Shown piece by piece: positions 1-8,085 of a stretch of DNA of 31,673 nucleotides; the stretch's first letter is position 1, and each line of letters opens with the position of its first letter. The notes beneath the pieces were generated by a model that was not told where the DNA came from, searched no databases, and saw only the letters and a list, made by a program, of their open reading frames with translations. The DNA comes from Candidatus Omnitrophota bacterium. GTDB lineage: Bacteria; Omnitrophota; Koll11; Pluralincolimonadales; Pluralincolimonadaceae. The stretch lies in assembly GCA_022709465.1 (NCBI GenBank), contig JAKLIT010000001.1, forward strand, positions 1-31,673. Direction: 5' to 3'. The translations under genes and the position numbers were made by a program.

Positions 1-2
1 CC

Positions 3-155
3 TACTTCGAACGAAAGAAGATCCAGAAGCAGCTCGAGAAGATCCAGGACAAGGAGAGCGCCTCGTACCTCGAAAGGGAGTTTCGTATAGAAGAGCTTAC
101 TGCGACCATCGACGGGCTTACCGGAGGATACCTAAGCCGTAGGATGGGCGAATAG
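3..155 (+). CDS. C-terminal end of an unidentified protein (5' truncated)
   Basis: An open frame runs in from the left edge and stops with TAG at 153-155. The 50 visible residues start YFERKKIQKQLEKIQ and are rich in Lys, Glu, Gln and Arg with regularly spaced Leu/Ile, so they look helical and possibly coiled-coil; they end GGYLSRRMGE. I do not recognise the family and cannot assign a function from this tail. The GC-rich third positions match the neighbouring core genes. Its last 24 bases overlap tail-to-tail with the minus-strand membrane protein gene ending at 132. Confidence 0.6.
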   Translation, partial: YFERKKIQKQLEKIQDKESASYLEREFRIEELTATIDGLTGGYLSRRMGE

Positions 156-584
156 TTTGATCACCGACCGGCGGGTGAAGAGGTAGAGGAAGAAGCCCGG
201 CGCGAGTATCAGGCACCCGAGGACTTCCAGCCAATAGTACAATCCCCGGATATTCTCCACGGCCGTAGGGCCAATGCCCGCCGGAAGCATATGGTGGAGG
301 AAGCGTACCATTACGAAGATCGACAAGCCGAAGAGCAGCGCGAGTACCGATAAGACCAGCAGCATATTCCTTGCCCAATTCCTGAACGACAATAGCCCGA
401 AACCCATAATTATCGACAGGACCGCGAAGAGCGTTATCACGGTAAAATTGATCGAATAGAACATCCGCAGATGCGCGTCGGGGCAGTTGAGTATGAAATG
501 GTAACGCGGCCAGAAGCGCGCGAGATGGAACCCGCCTAAGACCAGCAGGTAAAGCCCCGACAACTGAACAAGTATTTTTCTCAT
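132..584 (-). CDS. Small four-helix integral membrane protein, unknown function
   Basis: A 150-residue protein dominated by hydrophobic segments. Four likely transmembrane helices lie at about residues 5-23, 44-66, 73-95 and 115-136, joined by short loops; the N-terminus (MRKILVQLSGLYLLVLGG) could also act as a signal anchor. No catalytic motif is visible and I do not recognise the family. It is the only clear minus-strand gene in the window and is divergent from the permease gene at 673, so 585-672 must serve both directions. No good Shine-Dalgarno lies before its ATG (complement of 582-584). The region just upstream is occupied by short GTCCC repeats. Confidence 0.65.
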   Translation of the reverse strand: MRKILVQLSGLYLLVLGGFHLARFWPRYHFILNCPDAHLRMFYSINFTVITLFAVLSIIMGFGLLSFRNWARNMLLVLSVLALLFGLSIFVMVRFLHHMLPAGIGPTAVENIRGLYYWLEVLGCLILAPGFFLYLFTRRSVIKLFAHPTA

Positions 585-595
585 GAATGTGCGGA

Positions 596-634
596 GTGTC
601 CCTTTCTGACACGTCCCTAAGTGACGCGTCCCCC
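596..634. repeat. Cluster of three short GTCCC-type repeat units
   Basis: Within 39 bases there are three related units: GTGTCCCTT at 596-604, GACACGTCCCT at 608-618 and GACGCGTCCCCC at 623-634. They fill the divergent intergenic region upstream of the permease gene. The same word family (GGGAC/GTCCC with CT, AC or CG in the middle) recurs at 6134-6160, 15115-15179, 16609-16617 and 24179-24201, so this is a dispersed genomic repeat rather than a local operator. That reading comes from comparing the copies by eye. Confidence 0.5.
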
Positions 635-642
635 ATGGATAT

Positions 643-659
643 TATAGTATATTTATAGT
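643..659 (+). promoter_or_regulatory. Possible -10 elements upstream of the permease gene
   Basis: TATAGT occurs twice, at 643-648 and 654-659, just upstream of the permease ATG at 673. There is no convincing -35 element because the GTCCC repeats occupy that position. No Shine-Dalgarno precedes the ATG, so a transcript from the second -10 would be almost leaderless. Weak evidence. Confidence 0.2.
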
Positions 660-672
660 AAAATACAACCAA

Positions 673-1716
673 ATGGATATCCTTACCGGGTTGATCAAGG
701 AGATCTGGCACACGTTCAACGAGGCCGCGCCGTATATTCTCTTCGGCACGTTCATGGCCGGTGTCATTCAGACCTTCGTCGACAAGGACAGGATCGTAAA
801 GCATCTCGGGAAGCCGGGATTCAAGTCGGTATTAATGGCCGCGCTGTTCGGCGTGCCGCTGCCGCTCTGCTCGTGCGGCGTCCTGCCGACGGCGATGTCA
901 CTGCGCAAAAACGGCGCATCGAAGGGTGCTACGCTCGCGTTCATGATATCGACTCCCGAGACCGGCATCGACTCGATAATGCTCTCGTTCGCCCTGCTCG
1001 ATCCCATCATGGCGGTCTTCAGGCCAGTGGCCGCGTTCATCACGGCTGTCGTCGCCGGGATAATGGAAAATATATTCGGGCATAAGGAGAAAGCGCCCGA
1101 GCCCCCGAAAGAAGAAAAATGCCCTCATTGCATGTCCGGTGCCCCCGGGCACCGTCCACATTACGGCAGGCGTTTCATCGACGGGATGGAATACGCGTTC
1201 GTCGACCTGCTCGGCGATATCTCGCTGTGGCTCGCGCTCGGTATCGGCATCGGCGGCGTCATATCGTTCTTCATCCCGGCGTCATTCATAGAGAATTACC
1301 TCGGCCGCGGCCTTTCGGCGATGTTAATAATGCTCGTCATCGGGATACCGCTTTATATCTGCGCCTCGGCTTCGACGCCTATCGCGTCCGCGTTGATAGC
1401 GAAGGGGATGGCGCCGGGCGCAGCGCTTGTGTTCCTGCTCGCGGGGCCCGCGACGAACAGCGCCGGCATGCTTGCGATAGGCAAGTTCCTCGGGAAGAGG
1501 TCGGTCGTCATATACCTCGCCGCGATATCCGTATGCGCTATAGCGTTCGGCTTGCTGTTAAATCTCATATATTCCGTTTACGGGATCAACGCAAGGGCGC
1601 TGATGGGAAGCGGCGGGCATTCGGAATTGACGCACCGCCTCGGCCTTGTCGCGGCACCCCTGTTGGTCATCCTCATGATAAACGCGGTCATGCGCCGGAA
1701 TAAATGTGATGCCTGA
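673..1716 (+). CDS. SO_0444/ArsP-family efflux permease (DUF318)
   Basis: A 347-residue polytopic membrane protein of the permease family that includes ArsP and SO_0444-type metal efflux proteins (PF03773). The family signature is clear: PLPLCSCGVLPTAMSLRKNG (about residues 61-80) followed by GATLAFMISTPETGIDSI, with a matching second half (GIPLYICASASTPIASALIA, then LAGPATNSAGML). The two halves are joined by a hydrophilic loop at about 140-165 with a KCPHC pair that could bind metal. About eight helices are expected. Family knowledge suggests export of a thiol-reactive metal or organoarsenical; the substrate is not readable from the sequence. It heads the co-directional run up to 8309. The ATG at 673 lacks a Shine-Dalgarno sequence. 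The end overlaps the methyltransferase gene. Confidence 0.85.
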   Translation: MDILTGLIKEIWHTFNEAAPYILFGTFMAGVIQTFVDKDRIVKHLGKPGFKSVLMAALFGVPLPLCSCGVLPTAMSLRKNGASKGATLAFMISTPETGIDSIMLSFALLDPIMAVFRPVAAFITAVVAGIMENIFGHKEKAPEPPKEEKCPHCMSGAPGHRPHYGRRFIDGMEYAFVDLLGDISLWLALGIGIGGVISFFIPASFIENYLGRGLSAMLIMLVIGIPLYICASASTPIASALIAKGMAPGAALVFLLAGPATNSAGMLAIGKFLGKRSVVIYLAAISVCAIAFGLLLNLIYSVYGINARALMGSGGHSELTHRLGLVAAPLLVILMINAVMRRNKCDA

Positions 1717-2449
1717 GCAAGATCCCAAACAAGCCGACAAAGAATTCCACAGGAAGACCGCGCGCGAGTACGACGAGCGCGTGGACAAGAAGTCCCGCGT
1801 ATACCATTCGACGTTCCTCTACCCGTATATCGACGAGGTGCGGAAGAGTTTGCCGTCCGGCAGCGGGTTCATGGCGCTCGATATCGGCTGCGGCACCGGG
1901 AGCGTCACGATACCGCTCGCCGAGAGGGGTTTCAGGGTAAAGGCGATAGACCATTCGCCGGAGATGATAGATATAGCGCGCCAGAAGGCCGCGCGCAAAG
2001 GCCTGCACGACAGGATCGAGTTCATCGTCGGCGACGCGGAGAATACCGGGTTTCCCGACGGGATGTTCGACCTTGTCACATGCCAGGGGGTCATCCACCA
2101 TCTCGCGGACAAGAGGCCGCTGATCAAAGAGATGCACCGCCTCACGAAGAAAGGCGGGTTTTATTACATCTCTGAGCCGGTCGAGCTCTTCCCGCGGCTG
2201 AAGATACTCGGATTCCTCGGGAAGATATTCCACTTCGCGCGCGGCGAGCGCAGCATAGAGGCGCCGCTCGTAAAAAAAGATCTGATCGAGCACTTGAAGT
2301 CGGCGGGCGCGTCATCTTTCGAGTATTCGCTCGTATTTTATCTCCCTTACCTGCCGGTAAAACCGTGGGAGCAGGCGCGGGCGGCCCTCGCTAAATCCTT
2401 TAAAAACAAGCGGATGGGTAGTATAATATTCGTATACGGGAGGAAGTAG
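1706..2449 (+). CDS. Class I SAM-dependent methyltransferase
   Basis: A 247-residue protein with a Rossmann-type methyltransferase fold. Motif I is ALDIGCGTGSVTIPLAERGF (about 57-76), followed by an acidic residue in KAIDHSPEMIDIARQKA, then IVGDAENTGFPDGMFDLVTC and VIHHLADKRPLIKEMHRLTK, the usual order for a UbiE/ubiquinone-type or small-molecule methyltransferase. The substrate cannot be told. Two starts are possible: GTG at 1706 and ATG at 1709; the ATG looks more natural. Both overlap the permease stop at 1714-1716, implying translational coupling. The C-terminal third is basic and unassigned. The next gene begins three bases after its stop. Confidence 0.85.
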   Translation: MMPEQDPKQADKEFHRKTAREYDERVDKKSRVYHSTFLYPYIDEVRKSLPSGSGFMALDIGCGTGSVTIPLAERGFRVKAIDHSPEMIDIARQKAARKGLHDRIEFIVGDAENTGFPDGMFDLVTCQGVIHHLADKRPLIKEMHRLTKKGGFYYISEPVELFPRLKILGFLGKIFHFARGERSIEAPLVKKDLIEHLKSAGASSFEYSLVFYLPYLPVKPWEQARAALAKSFKNKRMGSIIFVYGRK

Positions 2450-2452
2450 GCC

Positions 2453-2818
2453 ATGAAAAAATTTGTAGCGCTGGCAGTTGTGATGTGTTTCGGCGCAACT
2501 TGCTCCGCGGCATGGGGAATCAAGAAGAAGGACACAAGCGATACCACGACTATTACAACCCAGAAGGATGCCGCGGTCGCGGTCTCGGTCATGAAAGGCC
2601 TCATCATATCCGTCAACATCCCGCAGAACGAGATCGTAGTAAAAGACGAAAAGACACTGATCGACAAAGTCCTCATCGTAAAGCCCGAGATGTATAAGGC
2701 GTTCAAGGTCGGCGACGCGGTCGAAGTAAAGACGAAAGCCGGCTCAAATATCGTCGACAATATCAAGGTGACCAAAGCCGCCTCGGTCGAGAAGAAGATT
2801 GCCCCGAAGAAAAAATGA
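2453..2818 (+). CDS. Small exported protein, unknown function
   Basis: A 121-residue protein with a clear signal peptide: basic start (MKKF), hydrophobic core (VALAVVMCFGATCSAA) and a plausible Ala-X-Ala-like cut near residue 20. The mature part has a low-complexity Thr/Asp/Lys stretch (KKKDTSDTTTITTQKD) and then a compact valine-rich, probably beta-rich domain (MKGLIISVNIPQNEIVVKDE through GDAVEVKTKAG), reminiscent of small OB-like periplasmic domains of the DUF5666 type, but this is only a resemblance. It ends in a Lys-rich tail. A good Shine-Dalgarno (GGGAGGAAG) precedes ATG 2453, and the stop overlaps the next start as ATGA at 2815-2818. Confidence 0.65.
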   Translation: MKKFVALAVVMCFGATCSAAWGIKKKDTSDTTTITTQKDAAVAVSVMKGLIISVNIPQNEIVVKDEKTLIDKVLIVKPEMYKAFKVGDAVEVKTKAGSNIVDNIKVTKAASVEKKIAPKKK

Positions 2819-3750
2819 AAAAATTCATAAAAGACCTTAAGGTAAACGACGGCATTGAGTCCGTATTCTTCCTCAAGAAGAAGGAGCTCGCGCGCACGCA
2901 GGCGGGCAAGCCCTACCTCAAGCTGACGCTCTCCGATAAGACCGGCCGCATGGAAGCGAAGATGTGGGAGGGCGGCGAGCAGGCCGACGAGATGGTCGCG
3001 ACGGGCGCCGCCGTTTTCGTGAAGGGCCGCGTCGATTCATATAACGGCCTGCAGATACGCGTTGATGAGATCCGCCTGGCCGACCAGAAGGAATACAAGT
3101 TCGAGGAACTCGTCCGCTCGGTCGAGGATCCCGACAAGATATTTAAGAACATCAAGGCGATGCTCGACGGCATCCAGGACAAGTGGCTCGCCGCGCTCGC
3201 GAAGGAATTCCTCGACGACGAAGAGCTGATGGCGAAGTTCCGCAAGTCGCCCGGCGCGCAGAACTGGCACAACGCCTACATCGGCGGGCTCATGGAGCAC
3301 ACCTACGAGGTCATGCACATCTGCCGCGAGGTATGCGGGCTGTATCCCGAGGCCGACCGCGACGCGGTGACGATCGGCGGGTTCACGCACGACATCGGCA
3401 AGACGGTCGAGCTCGACATCAACACTTTCGAATACACTCTCGACGGCGGCCTCATCGGCCACCTGACGCTCGGCTTCGAGATATTATCGCGCAAGATCGC
3501 GGGCATCAAGGGATTCCCGCAGGACAAAGCGCTCGCGCTCAAGCATATAATCCTCGGCCACCACGGCGAGTACGACCAGCAGTCGCCGATACTGCCGAAG
3601 ACGCTCGAGGCGACGATCGTCTACCACGCCGACGAGCTCGTCTCGCAGGCGAACGCGGTCAAGGAAGTCATCGCGCAGCAGTCCGACGGCGACAAGCTCT
3701 GGTCCAACTTCATCACGATCAAAAACCGCAAGTACCTGCTCAGGAAGTAA
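2815..3750 (+). CDS. yhaM: YhaM-like 3'-5' exoribonuclease (OB-fold plus HD domain)
   Basis: A 311-residue protein with an N-terminal OB-fold (about 14-90: YLKLTLSDKTGRMEAKMW ... FVKGRVDSYNGLQIRVDEIR) and a C-terminal HD phosphohydrolase domain. Metal ligands are visible: H162 in MEHTYEVMH, the H192-D193 pair in FTHDIGKTVEL, and GHHGEYD further on. Order and length match Bacillus YhaM (about 314 residues), a manganese-dependent 3'-5' exonuclease acting on RNA and DNA; the catalytic role here is by family. It starts inside the ATGA overlap with the upstream gene. In this operon it sits among other nucleic-acid enzymes (helicase-nuclease and YacP-like protein downstream). Confidence 0.85.
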   Translation: MKKFIKDLKVNDGIESVFFLKKKELARTQAGKPYLKLTLSDKTGRMEAKMWEGGEQADEMVATGAAVFVKGRVDSYNGLQIRVDEIRLADQKEYKFEELVRSVEDPDKIFKNIKAMLDGIQDKWLAALAKEFLDDEELMAKFRKSPGAQNWHNAYIGGLMEHTYEVMHICREVCGLYPEADRDAVTIGGFTHDIGKTVELDINTFEYTLDGGLIGHLTLGFEILSRKIAGIKGFPQDKALALKHIILGHHGEYDQQSPILPKTLEATIVYHADELVSQANAVKEVIAQQSDGDKLWSNFITIKNRKYLLRK

Positions 3751-3755
3751 GGTCC

Positions 3756-4301
3756 GTGACAGACAGCTCAAATATATTTTTATGGATCATCAAGACCTGC
3801 GGCAAAGTCATCCTGAAGCCGTCGGAATTCTTCGGCGACCTCAGCGGCCGGAAGCCGGAATACCGGAATGCATATGCATTCAGCTTCCTGCTGACTTTCA
3901 TTTCGGTAATAACGGCCGTCGCCGCGGACACGTTCCTTGCGTCCTCGGGGGTTTTCGCGACCGCGATGCCGGCGGGATTATCGTTTGCGACGATCGTCGG
4001 CGCGATGTTAGCTTCCGCGATAGCGGTATTTTTTATAGCGGCCCTGCTGCACGGTTGCCTTATCGTCGCGGGGTCGTCGGGAAGCATAAAAAAGACGTTC
4101 CTCGTGACGGCTTACAGCTCCGCCGCGTACATATTTTTTGTCATCCCGTTCATCGGCGGGACGCTTAGCAACATAATATGGATAATTTTAGTGATAACGG
4201 GATTGAAAAAGATGCACGACATAAGCATTGCCAGGGCGATAGCCAGCGTGTTGGCGTTCATGATCATCCCGGTGATAATCAGAATGCTTTTTATTAGATA
4301 G
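3756..4301 (+). CDS. Yip1-domain integral membrane protein
   Basis: A 181-residue protein starting most plausibly at GTG 3756, with AAGTAAGG just upstream inside the previous gene; the same frame is open further left but that is only a shadow of the YhaM gene. It shows the bacterial Yip1 pattern (PF04893): a short soluble start with KVILKPSEFFGDLSG, where the xPxxFF-type motif is typical, then about five hydrophobic helices (about 40-60, 70-95, 100-125, 127-145, 158-178) including SAAYIFFVIPFIGG. The function of bacterial Yip1 proteins is not established. It lies five bases after the nuclease stop and eight before the OsmC-like gene. Confidence 0.75.
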   Translation: MTDSSNIFLWIIKTCGKVILKPSEFFGDLSGRKPEYRNAYAFSFLLTFISVITAVAADTFLASSGVFATAMPAGLSFATIVGAMLASAIAVFFIAALLHGCLIVAGSSGSIKKTFLVTAYSSAAYIFFVIPFIGGTLSNIIWIILVITGLKKMHDISIARAIASVLAFMIIPVIIRMLFIR

Positions 4302-4309
4302 AGGGCAAG

Positions 4310-4693
4310 ATGTATAAAGTCGACGTTTCCTGCATGGCAGGCAATACATTCAGCGTGACATCCGGCGCAGCGAAGATGACCATCGACATCGCCGAGAAAG
4401 ATAACCTCGGACCGCTGCCTACGCTCCTGGCGGCGCTCGGCTCGTGTATCGGCGTTTACCTGCGCCGTTATGCCGATAACCTTAAACTGCCGATAGGGGA
4501 ATTCAGCGTCAGCGTCGAGGCGGACCTCATCAAGGAGCCGCCGGTGGGCTTCCGCAAGATCAACGTCTCGGTGGACCTGAAAGGCGCCCAGCTCGACGAG
4601 CAGAAGATGGAAGGGCTGGCGAGATTCATCAAGAACTGCCCGGTGCACAATACCCTGCACGGGAACCCGGAGATAACTTTTGAACTTAAATGA
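4310..4693 (+). CDS. OsmC/Ohr-family thiol peroxidase-like protein
   Basis: A 127-residue OsmC-family protein (PF02566). Both conserved cysteines are present: C46 in LAALGSCIGVYLRRYA and C110 in FIKNCPVHNTL, the pair that reduces organic hydroperoxides in characterised members. Family length is normally 130-150, so this is slightly short but complete. Ohr, OsmC and YhfA-type branches cannot be separated with confidence; the short form with NCPVHNTLHGNPEI resembles YhfA/redox-regulator-type members more than Ohr. A Shine-Dalgarno (GAGGG) precedes ATG 4310. The last 14 bases overlap the helicase gene, which starts at TTG 4680. Confidence 0.85.
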   Translation: MYKVDVSCMAGNTFSVTSGAAKMTIDIAEKDNLGPLPTLLAALGSCIGVYLRRYADNLKLPIGEFSVSVEADLIKEPPVGFRKINVSVDLKGAQLDEQKMEGLARFIKNCPVHNTLHGNPEITFELK

Positions 4694-7600
4694 TAAACAA
4701 AAATTAGCCGCGGAGACGCTCGACGGGCCGGTGCTTGTGCTGGCGGGGCCTGGGACAGGTAAGACCGAGCTCCTGTCGGTGCGCGCGGCGAACATAATCA
4801 AGTCGAAGAAGGCCAAGCCGGAGAATATCCTGATCCTCACCTATACGAATGCCGCCGCGAAGGCGATGAAAGAGCGCCTCGTGAAAATCCTTGGCCCCGC
4901 TGCTTATAACATCGAAACGGCCACATTCCACAGCTTCGCGAATAACGTCGTCCTTGAATCCGATGAAGCCGCCGAGTACATCCAGGAGCGCGTTCAGATA
5001 ACCGACATCGAGCAGATAAAGCTCCTCGAATACATTTTGGATAATACAGAGGGCATCGACAAGGTCCGGCCGTTCCGCGCGCCGTACGCTTTCGAGCGCG
5101 AGATAAGCCAGCGGATAACCGAGCTCAAACGCGAAGGCGTCTCGCCCGCGCAGTTCTCCGAGATAATCGAGAAAACCGAGCCAGACGGGGCCTACATCGA
5201 AGAAAAGCACATCGAACGCCTCAGGGCCCTCGCCACCGTATATAAGCTGTATGAAGAGTACAAAGCGGGCAAAAACAAGGCACTTTTCGATGACCGCGGC
5301 CGCTACGATTACGATGACATGATACTTTTCGCGGTCGAGGCGATCCGCAACGAGCCCGAACTCGCCGCCGCCCTGCGCAAACAATATACTTACATCATGG
5401 TTGACGAGTTCCAGGACACCAATGGCGCCCAGATGGACCTGTTGTTTGAATTAGGCGGCGCGAATATCTGCTGCGTGGGAGACGACGACCAGTCCATTTT
5501 CCGCTTCCAGGGTGCATCGGTCGCAAACTTCCGTGAATTAAAGAAGAGATTCCCTAATTTAAAAGAAATTCCGCTCGAGAAGAACTACCGCTCGACAAAA
5601 GAGATAATCTCGCTCGCGGGCCGCATAATAAATAACCTCCCGGTAAAAGAGCGCGTCCACGCCAAAGAGCTCGCGCCGGAGACGGATTTCAAGAAAAAGA
5701 CCATCGAATACGATGAATTCACGACCGAGACCGAGGAACTGCTCTTCATCGCGCGCCGCATAAAGGAGATCGCGAAGAAGGAGGAGGTCCCGCTCGACGA
5801 AGTCGCCGTGCTCGTGCGCCAGCGCGACGACATCCTCAAGATCGTCGACACTTTCCTGCGCGCCGGCATCCCGTACGCGACCGACGGCAAGGAAGACATC
5901 GCCGGAGAGAAACGCGTCCGCCAGATGCTCGACGTGCTCTATTTCGCGCACACGCCGGATATCGAGGTCGAGCAGAAGGACGCCTATCTTTACCGCATTT
6001 TGACCGCCGATTACATGAAGATCCCCATGAACGACGTCCTGCGCTTCATCGCCTCCGTCCGCGCCAAGAAATACGACCAGCGCAAGAAGGGCGAAGCCCC
6101 GACGGTATCAATGTTTAGTGAGTTAATGGCACAGGGACTGTCCCCGCAGGGGACTGTCCCTTCTTGTCGCGGAATTCTTGAGGCGCTGCTTTACGAAGCC
6201 GAATCGAAGCCCGTGCACGCGATGCTCATGCAGTACATCAAGGACGCAGGGGTAATGAAATTTATCCTCGAAAAATATGACAAAAACGACCTCCTGCGCA
6301 TTCGAGATCTCCGCGCGCTGACGTCGTTCGTGAATATGGTCAAGGAATCCGACATCGCGCGGCCGGGCATCACGCTCAAGGAATTCATCGACGAGCTGGA
6401 GACGTGCAAGGCCCACGGCATGCCGCTGCAGGGCGAGCTCGTCACGGCGACACAGGAAGGCGTGCGCATCTACACGGCCCACGGCTCGAAAGGCCTCGAA
6501 TTCCACACGGTATTCATCCCGTTCTGCCTCGAGAAGAAGCGCTGGCCGAAGCGGCCGCAGGGCGTCTCGATCCCGCTCCCGCCCGAGGTCTACAAGTCGA
6601 AGGAAGTCCCGACCGACAAGGATATCTTAAAACAGCTCGATTATTACGACGAGACGCGCCTCTTCTACGTCGCCTCGACGCGCGCGAAGGCGAACCTCAT
6701 CTACACCGCCAGCCCGACGGAGAGCTCCGTCCCGAGTTCGTATTTGTCAGGCGTTGAAGCAAAAGAAGAGAATAAGAAAGAGGAGGACATCCTCAAAGCC
6801 GCGCTCGAAATAACCGACGCTCAAGATCCCTTTGTCGGCACGGACAAGATCCTGTCGGACCTTGTCCAGGACCTCTCGCTCAACCCCACCGCGCTCAACA
6901 ATTACATAAACTGCCCGCGCAAATATTTATATGATGACGTCCTGATGCTGCCGTCGGGCAAGAAGCAGTCGCTCGTCTTCGGTAACTGCGCGCACAAGGC
7001 GCTCGAGGATGTCTACGGCAAATTCATGAAGACCGGCAAGTTCCCGGATTTCGCGTACTTCAAGGATGCGTTCGCCAAGGAATTAAACCACGAAGCCCCG
7101 GAAGCGGCGATAAAGACCGCCTGCCTGCGGCAGGTCGAGACGTTCAAGGCCTGGTTCAAGGAAGAGTCGCGCCTGCCGGTCAAACCGCTCGGTCTCGAGA
7201 AGCGGCTCGTCGTCCAGATAGAAGACGACCTTAAATTTTCCGGTAAATATGATAAAACAGAGTCGGCCGGCGGCACCGCAGTGCGTGTTATAGACTATAA
7301 AACCGGCGAGCCCGACAAGCATGTCAAGGGCATCAACAACTCGCTCACGAAAAAGATACCGGTATCAAGCGACGAGTTCGAGGGCTACCTGCGCCAGCTC
7401 ATTGCGTACAAACTCCTTTTCGACAACGACAAAAATGAATCGCAGGGCCGCAAGGTAAAGGAGGGGGTGCTCGTCTTCCTCGACCCGGCCAAAGAGTCGG
7501 TCGCCAAGCACGACCTCGAGGCGGGCGAGTTCGTAAAGAAGAGCGTCGAGCTGACAGAGGATATGGTCGCCGAACTCGAATCGGCCATCAAGGACGTCCG

Positions 7601-7712
7601 CCGCCGCATCAGGAAACTCGACTTCGCCAAACTGCCGGAGATCGATGAGAAACCCGGCAAATGCGGCAAAGCGCCGAATACGTGCGATTTTTACGATATC
7701 TGTTGGAGGTAG
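4680..7712 (+). CDS. UvrD/PcrA-type SF1 helicase fused to Fe-S PD-(D/E)XK nuclease
   Basis: A 1010-residue single-chain helicase-nuclease of the RecB/AddAB sort. Helicase motifs in order: LAGPGTGKTELL (Walker A, about 21-32), TYTNAAAKAMKER, YIMVDEFQDTNGAQ (Walker B), CCVGDDDQSIFRFQGAS, KNYRSTKEI, TAHGSKGLEFHTVFIPF and RLFYVASTRAKANLIYT. The C-terminal region (about 735-1010) is an AddB/Cas4-like nuclease: LNPTALNNYINCPRKYLYD, FSGKYDKTE, VRVIDYKTG, with four cysteines C745, C995, C1002 and C1008 placed to hold a 4Fe-4S cluster. The likely role is DNA break processing. The TTG start at 4680 overlaps the OsmC-like gene. A short palindromic repeat (6134-6160) is embedded in frame, adding residues near GLSPQGTVPSC. 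Confidence 0.9.
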   Translation: MNLNDKQKLAAETLDGPVLVLAGPGTGKTELLSVRAANIIKSKKAKPENILILTYTNAAAKAMKERLVKILGPAAYNIETATFHSFANNVVLESDEAAEYIQERVQITDIEQIKLLEYILDNTEGIDKVRPFRAPYAFEREISQRITELKREGVSPAQFSEIIEKTEPDGAYIEEKHIERLRALATVYKLYEEYKAGKNKALFDDRGRYDYDDMILFAVEAIRNEPELAAALRKQYTYIMVDEFQDTNGAQMDLLFELGGANICCVGDDDQSIFRFQGASVANFRELKKRFPNLKEIPLEKNYRSTKEIISLAGRIINNLPVKERVHAKELAPETDFKKKTIEYDEFTTETEELLFIARRIKEIAKKEEVPLDEVAVLVRQRDDILKIVDTFLRAGIPYATDGKEDIAGEKRVRQMLDVLYFAHTPDIEVEQKDAYLYRILTADYMKIPMNDVLRFIASVRAKKYDQRKKGEAPTVSMFSELMAQGLSPQGTVPSCRGILEALLYEAESKPVHAMLMQYIKDAGVMKFILEKYDKNDLLRIRDLRALTSFVNMVKESDIARPGITLKEFIDELETCKAHGMPLQGELVTATQEGVRIYTAHGSKGLEFHTVFIPFCLEKKRWPKRPQGVSIPLPPEVYKSKEVPTDKDILKQLDYYDETRLFYVASTRAKANLIYTASPTESSVPSSYLSGVEAKEENKKEEDILKAALEITDAQDPFVGTDKILSDLVQDLSLNPTALNNYINCPRKYLYDDVLMLPSGKKQSLVFGNCAHKALEDVYGKFMKTGKFPDFAYFKDAFAKELNHEAPEAAIKTACLRQVETFKAWFKEESRLPVKPLGLEKRLVVQIEDDLKFSGKYDKTESAGGTAVRVIDYKTGEPDKHVKGINNSLTKKIPVSSDEFEGYLRQLIAYKLLFDNDKNESQGRKVKEGVLVFLDPAKESVAKHDLEAGEFVKKSVELTEDMVAELESAIKDVRRRIRKLDFAKLPEIDEKPGKCGKAPNTCDFYDICWR
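6134..6160. repeat. In-frame double GGGACTGTCCC palindrome within the helicase gene
   Basis: GGGACTGTCCCC at 6134-6145 and GGGGACTGTCCC at 6149-6160 are separated by three bases. Each core is an 11-bp palindrome around a central T, and together they form a near-perfect inverted repeat. They lie inside the coding sequence and translate without breaking the frame. The same words occur in intergenic DNA elsewhere in the window. Confidence 0.6.
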
Positions 7713-7713
7713 G

Positions 7714-8085
7714 GTGCCAATACTTATAGACGGCTGGAACATGGTCCGCCACGAAGGTTCAGGGATAGATTACGACGACGCCCTTGCCGGCGCCGCGCAC
7801 CTGATCGCCATCCTGGAGAAGTTTCAGGAGACCCACGCCGACCCGATAACCGTCGTCTTCGACAGCAAAAACGAATATCTAGATATGCCGCTCAGGAGCA
7901 CCGCGAAACTGCATATCGTTGCGGCCCGAAACGCCGATTCTTACATCAAGAAACACATCGACCAGGTCCCGCCGCGCCAGCGCCGCAACCTTCGCGTCGT
8001 CTCCTCCGACCGCTCGCTGTATTTTTATGCGAAGGATGCGCGGGCAACGCCGATGAAATGTGAGGAGTTTTGGAGTAAGATATGA
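7714..8085 (+). CDS. YacP/Rae1-like NYN-domain ribonuclease-like protein
   Basis: A 123-residue protein starting at GTG 7714, directly after the helicase stop and with GGAGGT upstream. The fold signature is NYN/PIN: VPILIDGWNM (D6), ITVVFDS (D50), AARNADSYIKKHID (D75) and LRVVSSDRSL (D99), four acidic residues spaced as in metal-dependent PIN-like nucleases (PF05991, YacP-like). Bacillus YacP/Rae1 is a ribosome-associated endoribonuclease; whether this short form acts the same way is inference. The stop overlaps the next gene as ATGA. Its last codons (8032-8060) are repeated perfectly at 8308-8336. Confidence 0.8.
   Translation: MPILIDGWNMVRHEGSGIDYDDALAGAAHLIAILEKFQETHADPITVVFDSKNEYLDMPLRSTAKLHIVAARNADSYIKKHIDQVPPRQRRNLRVVSSDRSLYFYAKDARATPMKCEEFWSKI
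8032..8060. repeat. 29-bp direct repeat, copy 1 (3' end of YacP-like gene)
   Basis: The 29 bases from 8032 to 8060 (beginning AAGGATGCGCGGGCAACG) recur without mismatch at 8308-8336, 276 bases later. Copy 1 lies in the coding sequence near the end of the YacP-like gene, so it is presumably the original. Confidence 0.85.

Noticed and set aside
3183..3755. Long open + frame continuous with the Yip1-type gene
   Set aside because: It lies entirely over the YhaM-like gene in another frame and translates to Arg/His/Ala-rich shadow sequence; the real start is GTG 3756.
4680..7712. UvrD-type helicase as a Gabija GajB or other defence component
   Set aside because: It sits in GC-rich core sequence with housekeeping neighbours and carries an Fe-S nuclease domain typical of AddAB-like repair enzymes.
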